Shown here: positions 58,623-64,000 of the stretch, in pieces
How positions within the stretch are numbered: position 1 is the first letter of the stretch
Layout of the letters: every line of letters starts with the position of its first letter
NCBI GenBank assembly: GCA_002320285.1
Contig: DCKE01000027.1
Coordinates: forward strand, 140,272 to 204,271
Length of the DNA stretch: 64,000 nt
Origin: Flavobacteriaceae bacterium UBA1682
Lineage (GTDB): Bacteria; Bacteroidota; Bacteroidia; Flavobacteriales; Flavobacteriaceae
Direction of reading: 5' to 3'
Made by a program: the position numbers and the translations under genes
The notes under the pieces: generated by a model
The model's input: only the letters and a program-made list of their open reading frames with translations
The model's database searches: none
What the model was told of the DNA's origin: nothing

Positions 58623-59312
58623 ATGGCAAAATTAACAAAAAAGCAAAAAGATGCAGCTTCTAAAATCGAGAAGAATAAAGCTTACTCTTTGAAAGATGCT
58701 TCGGCATTAGTAAAAGAAATCGCTTCTGCAAAGTTTGATGAATCAGTAGATATCTCTGTTCGTTTAGGAGTTGATCCTAGAAAAGCAAACCAAATGGTTC
58801 GTGGAGTTGTAACATTACCTCACGGAACTGGTAAAGATGTTCGCGTTTTAGCCTTAGTTACTCCAGATAAGGAAGAAGAAGCTAAAGCTGCTGGTGCAGA
58901 TTACGTTGGACTTGATGATTACCTACAAAAAATCAAAGACGGTTGGACAGATGTTGATGTGATCATCACTATGCCTGCTGTTATGGGTAAATTAGGACCA
59001 TTAGGTAGAATTTTAGGACCAAGAGGTTTAATGCCTAACCCTAAAACTGGAACGGTAACTATGGATGTTGCGAAAGCAGTTCAAGAAGTGAAAGCTGGTA
59101 AAATCGATTTTAAAGTTGACAAAACAGGTATCGTTCACGCGTCTATCGGTAAAGTGTCTTTCGAGGCAGAAAAACTTACTGAGAACGCTGCAGAATTGAT
59201 CCAAACATTAATCAAATTAAAACCAACAGCAGCTAAAGGTACTTATATTAAGTCTATTCATATATCAAGTACTATGAGTCCTGCTATTGCTTTAGATCCG
59301 AAAGCAGTTTAA
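58623..59312 (+). CDS. rplA: 50S ribosomal protein uL1
   Basis: uL1 forms the L1 stalk that moves with the E-site tRNA and often represses its own operon by binding the leader mRNA. The 229-residue length is standard. Signature stretches are LPHGTGKDVRVLAL and MGKLGPLGRILGPRGLMPNPKTGTV. It follows rplK by 18 bases. Confidence 0.98.
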   Translation: MAKLTKKQKDAASKIEKNKAYSLKDASALVKEIASAKFDESVDISVRLGVDPRKANQMVRGVVTLPHGTGKDVRVLALVTPDKEEEAKAAGADYVGLDDYLQKIKDGWTDVDVIITMPAVMGKLGPLGRILGPRGLMPNPKTGTVTMDVAKAVQEVKAGKIDFKVDKTGIVHASIGKVSFEAEKLTENAAELIQTLIKLKPTAAKGTYIKSIHISSTMSPAIALDPKAV

Positions 59313-59334
59313 TTGGTAGTTAAAAATTGTAAGC

Positions 59335-59847
59335 ATGACTAGAGAACAAAAATCACTCGCGATTGAAGTTTTAACTGAGCAGTTAGCTGGAGCCAATATT
59401 TTATATATTGCAGATATTTCTGGACTAAATGCAGACGTTACTTCGAATCTACGAAGAGCTTGTTATAAAGCAAGTATCAAATTAGAAGTTGTTAAAAATA
59501 CTTTGCTTGCAAAAGCAATGGAAGCTTCTGTAAATAATTACGAAGATTTACCTTCTGTGTTAAAAGGGAATAGTGCGATTATGATTGCTGAAGTAGCAAA
59601 TGCTCCAGCAAAAATCATCAAAGATTTTAGAAAAAAATCTGCTAAACCACTTTTGAAAGGAGCTTATATCAACGAAGAAATCTATATTGGGGATAACCTA
59701 TTGGATTCTTTGGTGGCTATCAAGTCAAGAGAAGAAGTTATTGGAGAAATCATTGGATTACTTCAGTCTCCTGCACAGAGAGTTATTTCAGCTCTTCAAA
59801 ATCAATTTAAAGACGAAGTTGCTGCTGAAGAAGTTTCAGCTGAGTAA
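59335..59847 (+). CDS. rplJ: 50S ribosomal protein uL10
   Basis: uL10 anchors L7/L12 dimers to the ribosome. The 170-residue protein starts MTREQKSLAIEVLTEQLAGANI and has KLEVVKNTLLAKAME, which is family-typical, with a C-terminal helix for L7/L12 binding. It lies 22 bases after rplA and 76 before rplL. Confidence 0.97.
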   Translation: MTREQKSLAIEVLTEQLAGANILYIADISGLNADVTSNLRRACYKASIKLEVVKNTLLAKAMEASVNNYEDLPSVLKGNSAIMIAEVANAPAKIIKDFRKKSAKPLLKGAYINEEIYIGDNLLDSLVAIKSREEVIGEIIGLLQSPAQRVISALQNQFKDEVAAEEVSAE

Positions 59848-59923
59848 TCATTCGTTTTGATTCTTATACAAGAACGCACTTAATAAATTATATTTTTACA
59901 AATCAAATTAAAAGATAGAAAAA

Positions 59924-60289
59924 ATGGCAGATTTGAAACAATTCGCAGAACAATTGGTTAACCTTACAGTTAAAGAAGTTAACGAATTAGCAACTATATT
60001 AAAAGATGACTACGGTATTGAGCCAGCAGCAGCAGCAGTAATCGTTTCTGGAGGAGACGCAGCAGTAGTTGAAGAGCAAACTGAATTCACAGTTATCTTA
60101 AAAGAAGCTGGAGCTTCTAAATTAGCTGTTGTAAAAGCAGTTAAAGAATTAACAGGTCTTGGTCTTAAAGAAGCAAAAGATATCGTTGATTCAGTTCCTG
60201 CAAACATCAAAGAAGGAGTTTCTAAAGATGAAGCAGAAGGTCTTAAAAAATCATTGGAAGAAGCTGGAGCTGTTGTTGAGCTTAAGTAA
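59924..60289 (+). CDS. rplL: 50S ribosomal protein bL12 (L7/L12)
   Basis: bL12 is the flexible stalk protein that recruits translation GTPases. The 121-residue protein has the N-terminal dimerisation domain, an Ala-rich hinge (about residues 31-49) and the conserved C-terminal domain (TEFTVILKEAGASKLAVVKAVKELTGLGLKEAK). A large hairpin separates it from rpoB. Confidence 0.98.
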   Translation: MADLKQFAEQLVNLTVKEVNELATILKDDYGIEPAAAAVIVSGGDAAVVEEQTEFTVILKEAGASKLAVVKAVKELTGLGLKEAKDIVDSVPANIKEGVSKDEAEGLKKSLEEAGAVVELK

Positions 60290-60311
60290 TCTAACCAACA
60301 TGATATAACCA

Positions 60312-60349
60312 GGTTTAGGCCTTGAGAATTACTCTCAAAGGCCTAAACC
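60312..60349 (+). promoter_or_regulatory. rplL-rpoB intergenic hairpin (attenuator or processing site)
   Basis: The stem GGTTTAGGCCTTGAGA / CTCAAAGGCCTAAACC is near perfect with a short loop. It is followed only by ATTTTGCG, so it is not a strong terminator. A partial terminator or RNase III site between rplL and rpoB is known in other bacteria and would let ribosomal protein and polymerase genes be expressed at different levels. Confidence 0.7.
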
Positions 60350-60415
60350 ATTTTGCGTATAAGCACTTTTCTACGCAATATTATTAAATTTTTTTAATCA
60401 AAATTTTGTCCATTG

Positions 60416-63400
60416 ATGATTACAAATCAGACTGAAAGATTAAATTTTGCCTCGACTAAAAACATACCTGCATATCCGGATTTCTTGGATATTCAAGTGA
60501 AATCTTTTAAGGATTTTTTTCAGTTAGAAACCAAATCTGAAGAAAGAGGCAATGAAGGTTTATACAATACCTTCATGGAAAATTTCCCTATTACTGATAC
60601 AAGAAATCAGTTTGTATTGGAATTTCTTGATTACTTTGTAGACCCTCCCCGTTATACAATTGAAGAATGTATTGATAGAGGACTAACGTATAGTGTTCCT
60701 TTAAAAGCACGTTTAAAACTGTACTGTACTGACCCAGAACACGAAGATTTTGAAACTATTGTTCAAGATGTGTATCTAGGAACTATACCTTATATGACGC
60801 CGAGTGGTACTTTTGTAATCAATGGAGCGGAGCGTGTAGTGGTATCTCAATTACACCGTTCACCTGGTGTTTTCTTTGGTCAATCTTTCCATGCAAATGG
60901 TACAAAATTATATTCAGCTAGAGTAATCCCATTTAAGGGATCTTGGATTGAGTTTGCTACCGATATCAATAGCGTGATGTACGCGTATATCGATAGAAAG
61001 AAAAAATTACCTGTTACAACTTTATTCCGTGCGATAGGTTTCGAAAGAGACAAGGATATCCTAGAGATTTTCGACCTTGCAGAGGAAATTAAAGTATCGA
61101 AAACAGGTCTAAAAAAATACATTGGACGAAGACTTGCTGCTCGTGTGTTAAACACTTGGCATGAAGACTTCGTTGATGAGGATACTGGTGAGGTTGTTTC
61201 TATTGAGAGAAATGAAATTATCTTAGACCGAGATACGGTGCTAGACAAAGATAATATCGAAGAAATCATAGATGCCAACGTCAAAACAGTGCTTTTACAC
61301 AAAGAAGACGCGAATCAGGCAGATTATGCCATCATACATAATACCTTGCAAAAGGATCCTACGAACTCTGAAAAAGAGGCCGTAGAACACATTTACCGTC
61401 AATTGAGAAACGCTGAACCGCCTGATGAAGAAACGGCTCGTGGTATCATTGACAAATTGTTTTTCTCCGATCAACGTTACAATCTAGGTGAAGTTGGTCG
61501 TTATAGAATGAACAAAAAATTAAACTTGGATACACCAATCGATAAACAAGTTTTAACAAAAGAGGATATTATCACTATTGTTAAATATTTAATCGAATTG
61601 ATTAATTCTAAGGCTGAGATCGATGATATTGATCACTTGTCTAACCGTCGTGTTAGAACAGTAGGAGAACAATTATCTGCTCAGTTTGGTGTTGGTTTAG
61701 CTCGTATGGCAAGAACAATCCGTGAACGTATGAACGTACGTGACAACGAGGTGTTTACTCCTATTGACTTGATCAATGCTAAGACCCTTTCATCGGTAAT
61801 CAATTCTTTCTTTGGAACGAACCAGTTATCTCAATTCATGGATCAAACCAATCCACTTGCTGAAATTACGCACAAGCGTAGACTTTCTGCCCTTGGACCT
61901 GGTGGTCTTTCTCGTGAGAGAGCCGGATTTGAGGTACGTGACGTTCACTATACGCACTACGGTCGTTTATGTCCAATTGAAACTCCTGAGGGACCAAACA
62001 TTGGTTTGATCTCGTCTTTGGCGGTTTACGCTAAAGTAAATGGAATGGGCTTTATCGAAACTCCTTATAGAAAAGTAGTGGACGGTAAAGTAGATTTGGT
62101 TTCTGAACCGATTTACTTAAGCGCTGAAGAGGAAGAAGAAAAGATGATTGCTCAGGCAAACATCGCTATGACAGATGAAGGTACAGTAACTGCTGAACGC
62201 GTTATTGCAAGAGAAGAAGGAGATTTCCCTGTGGTAACACCAAAGGAAATTCATTATACAGACGTTGCACCAAACCAAATTGCTTCGATTTCAGCATCGT
62301 TGATTCCTTTCTTGGAACACGATGATGCCAACCGTGCTTTGATGGGATCAAACATGATGCGCCAAGCGGTGCCTTTGTTAAGACCACAAGCGCCTATCGT
62401 TGGAACTGGATTGGAACGTCAAGTGGCGTCAGATTCTAGGGTTTTGATTAACGCTGAAGGCAATGGAGTTGTGGAATATGTTGATGCTCAAAAAATCATC
62501 ATCAAGTACGATCGTACTGATGAAGACCGTTTGATCAGCTTCGATAGCGACGAAAAAACTTACAACCTGATCAAATTTAGAAAGACGAATCAAAGCACAA
62601 GTATCAACTTAAAGCCGATTGTTCGTAAAGGAGATCGCGTGAATAAAGGACAAGTACTTTGTGATGGTTATGCTACTGAAAAAGGAGAATTGGCTTTAGG
62701 TCGTAACTTGAAAGTGGCTTTTATGCCATGGAAAGGTTACAACTTTGAGGATGCTATCGTGATCTCTGAAAAAGTGGTTCGCGATGATATCTTTACGTCG
62801 ATTCACGTGGATGATTATACACTTGAAGTTAGAGATACAAAATTAGGTAACGAAGAGTTGACTAATGATATTCCTAACGTAAGTGAAGAAGCAACCAAAG
62901 ACTTGGATGAAAACGGAATGATCCGAATTGGAGCTGAAGTAAAACCAGGTGATATCTTGATTGGTAAGATTACTCCTAAAGGAGAATCGGATCCAACTCC
63001 AGAGGAAAAACTTTTAAGAGCCATCTTTGGTGACAAAGCAGGTGATGTAAAAGACGCTTCTTTAAAAGCTTCACCATCATTAAGAGGGGTTGTTTTAGAT
63101 AAAAAATTGTTCGCAAGAGCAGTAAAAGATAAACGCAAACGTTCAAAAGATAAGGATGAATTGGCTGTACTTGAAACCAAGTTCGAAGTTAAATTCAACG
63201 AATTGAAAGAGCGCCTTGTTGAGAAATTATTCTTTATCGTAAACGGGAAAACATCGCAAGGTGTATTAAACGATTTAGGAGAAGAAATTTTGCCAAAAGG
63301 TAAAAAATACACTCAAAAGATGTTGTTTGCAGTGGAGGATTTCGCTCACTTGACAAAAGGACAGTGGACTACTGATGATCATACCAACGATATGATTACC

Positions 63401-64000
63401 GATTTGATCCATAACTATAAAATCAAGTTGAATGACCTTCAAGGGATGTTGAGAAGAGAAAAATTCATGATCACTGTTGGTGATGAACTTCCTTCAGGTA
63501 TCCTTAAATTAGCTAAGGTTTATATCGCCAAAAAACGTAAGTTAAAAGTAGGTGATAAAATGGCTGGTCGTCACGGAAATAAAGGTATTGTTGCCAAAAT
63601 TGTACGTGATGAAGACATGCCTTTCTTAGAAGATGGAACACCGGTTGATATCGTATTGAATCCGCTTGGAGTACCTTCTCGTATGAACATTGGACAGATT
63701 TATGAAACGGTACTTGGATGGGCTGGACAAAAATTGGGAAGAACATTTGCGACTCCTATTTTTGACGGGGCAAACCTGGATCAAATCAATGAATTTACTG
63801 ATGAAGCGGGAATTCCAAGATTTGGACATACTTATCTATACGATGGTGGAACGGGAGAACGTTTTGACCAAAGAGCAACGGTGGGTGTAATTTATATGTT
63901 AAAATTAGGACACATGGTAGATGATAAGATGCACGCGCGTTCTATCGGACCATACTCTTTGATTACGCAACAGCCTTTAGGTGGTAAAGCGCAATTTGGA
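60416..64000 (+). CDS. rpoB: DNA-directed RNA polymerase beta subunit, truncated by window edge
   Basis: RpoB is the beta subunit of RNA polymerase, with the rifampicin-binding pocket and much of the catalytic channel. 1195 codons are visible from the ATG at 60416 (MITNQTERLNFAS), and the frame runs open into the right edge. The rifampicin region is seen as FFGTNQLSQFMDQTNPLAE, then THKRRLSALGPGGLSRERAGFEVRDV. The window stops in ITQQPLGGKAQFG, about 70-80 residues before the expected end. rpoC should follow. Confidence 0.99.
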   Translation, partial: MITNQTERLNFASTKNIPAYPDFLDIQVKSFKDFFQLETKSEERGNEGLYNTFMENFPITDTRNQFVLEFLDYFVDPPRYTIEECIDRGLTYSVPLKARLKLYCTDPEHEDFETIVQDVYLGTIPYMTPSGTFVINGAERVVVSQLHRSPGVFFGQSFHANGTKLYSARVIPFKGSWIEFATDINSVMYAYIDRKKKLPVTTLFRAIGFERDKDILEIFDLAEEIKVSKTGLKKYIGRRLAARVLNTWHEDFVDEDTGEVVSIERNEIILDRDTVLDKDNIEEIIDANVKTVLLHKEDANQADYAIIHNTLQKDPTNSEKEAVEHIYRQLRNAEPPDEETARGIIDKLFFSDQRYNLGEVGRYRMNKKLNLDTPIDKQVLTKEDIITIVKYLIELINSKAEIDDIDHLSNRRVRTVGEQLSAQFGVGLARMARTIRERMNVRDNEVFTPIDLINAKTLSSVINSFFGTNQLSQFMDQTNPLAEITHKRRLSALGPGGLSRERAGFEVRDVHYTHYGRLCPIETPEGPNIGLISSLAVYAKVNGMGFIETPYRKVVDGKVDLVSEPIYLSAEEEEEKMIAQANIAMTDEGTVTAERVIAREEGDFPVVTPKEIHYTDVAPNQIASISASLIPFLEHDDANRALMGSNMMRQAVPLLRPQAPIVGTGLERQVASDSRVLINAEGNGVVEYVDAQKIIIKYDRTDEDRLISFDSDEKTYNLIKFRKTNQSTSINLKPIVRKGDRVNKGQVLCDGYATEKGELALGRNLKVAFMPWKGYNFEDAIVISEKVVRDDIFTSIHVDDYTLEVRDTKLGNEELTNDIPNVSEEATKDLDENGMIRIGAEVKPGDILIGKITPKGESDPTPEEKLLRAIFGDKAGDVKDASLKASPSLRGVVLDKKLFARAVKDKRKRSKDKDELAVLETKFEVKFNELKERLVEKLFFIVNGKTSQGVLNDLGEEILPKGKKYTQKMLFAVEDFAHLTKGQWTTDDHTNDMITDLIHNYKIKLNDLQGMLRREKFMITVGDELPSGILKLAKVYIAKKRKLKVGDKMAGRHGNKGIVAKIVRDEDMPFLEDGTPVDIVLNPLGVPSRMNIGQIYETVLGWAGQKLGRTFATPIFDGANLDQINEFTDEAGIPRFGHTYLYDGGTGERFDQRATVGVIYMLKLGHMVDDKMHARSIGPYSLITQQPLGGKAQFG

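Noticed and set aside
62815..63312. A 165-codon open frame on the minus strand inside rpoB
   Set aside because: It is fully antisense to conserved rpoB sequence and Ser/Phe-rich, as expected for a shadow frame.

Overview
This window reads as a continuous piece of a Flavobacteriaceae-type chromosome (Bacteroidota). The evidence is low G+C, repeated -7 boxes of the form TAnnTTTG, near absence of Shine-Dalgarno sequences except a perfect one at rpsU, a SusC/SusD pair, a type IX secretion (T9SS) sorting domain on a subtilase, a GLPGLI-like domain, and typical flavobacterial neighbourhoods (alaS-GSCFA, lemA-TPM-TPM, rpsU-xer-hpf-tRNAs-tuf-secE-nusG-rplKAJL-rpoB). I cannot name the species. No insertion sequence, prophage or CRISPR array was seen.

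Layout. 1-2.7 kb: tandem initiator tRNAs and the ribosome-assembly GTPases era and der. 2.7-8.8 kb: an outer-membrane barrel protein, then a minus-strand operon of M23 peptidase, MerR regulator, LemA and two TPM-domain proteins. 9-13.4 kb: alaS, a GSCFA protein and a DUF4230 protein. 13.6-19.8 kb: aromatic amino acid hydroxylase, two lipoproteins and urocanase; a gene-free stretch here holds a TPP-riboswitch-like relic. 20-23.4 kb: a tight operon of small HExxH protein, PLP deaminase, glucosaminidase-LysM and hemL.

23.4-31.2 kb is the most interesting block: eight minus-strand genes that all point to copper. They are a di-heme MbnH-like enzyme, an MbnP-like lipoprotein, an OprC/NosA-type TonB receptor with CxxxM and HxM motifs, a Met/His-containing lipoprotein with two YtkA-like repeats, two paralogous small proteins with identical C-x9-CNGxC spacing, an AraC regulator and a SCO1-type copper chaperone. 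I infer a copper uptake and delivery system. An attenuator-like leader precedes its core operon.

31.4-35 kb: lysS, a 52-residue PMP3 membrane peptide, lipB and rnhB. 35-45.6 kb: T9SS subtilase, an unidentified lipoprotein, the remnant of a second T9SS protein, SusC/SusD and a putative porin. 45.8-53.9 kb: a CBS-domain cysteine synthase-like enzyme, a PNGase F homologue with a GLPGLI-like N-terminus, DUF2851, PspC, a ComEA-like HhH protein, an acyl-CoA dehydrogenase and a TPR protein. Two imperfect heptamer-repeat arrays lie just after stop codons here. 54-64 kb: translation and transcription genes, ending inside rpoB at the window edge.
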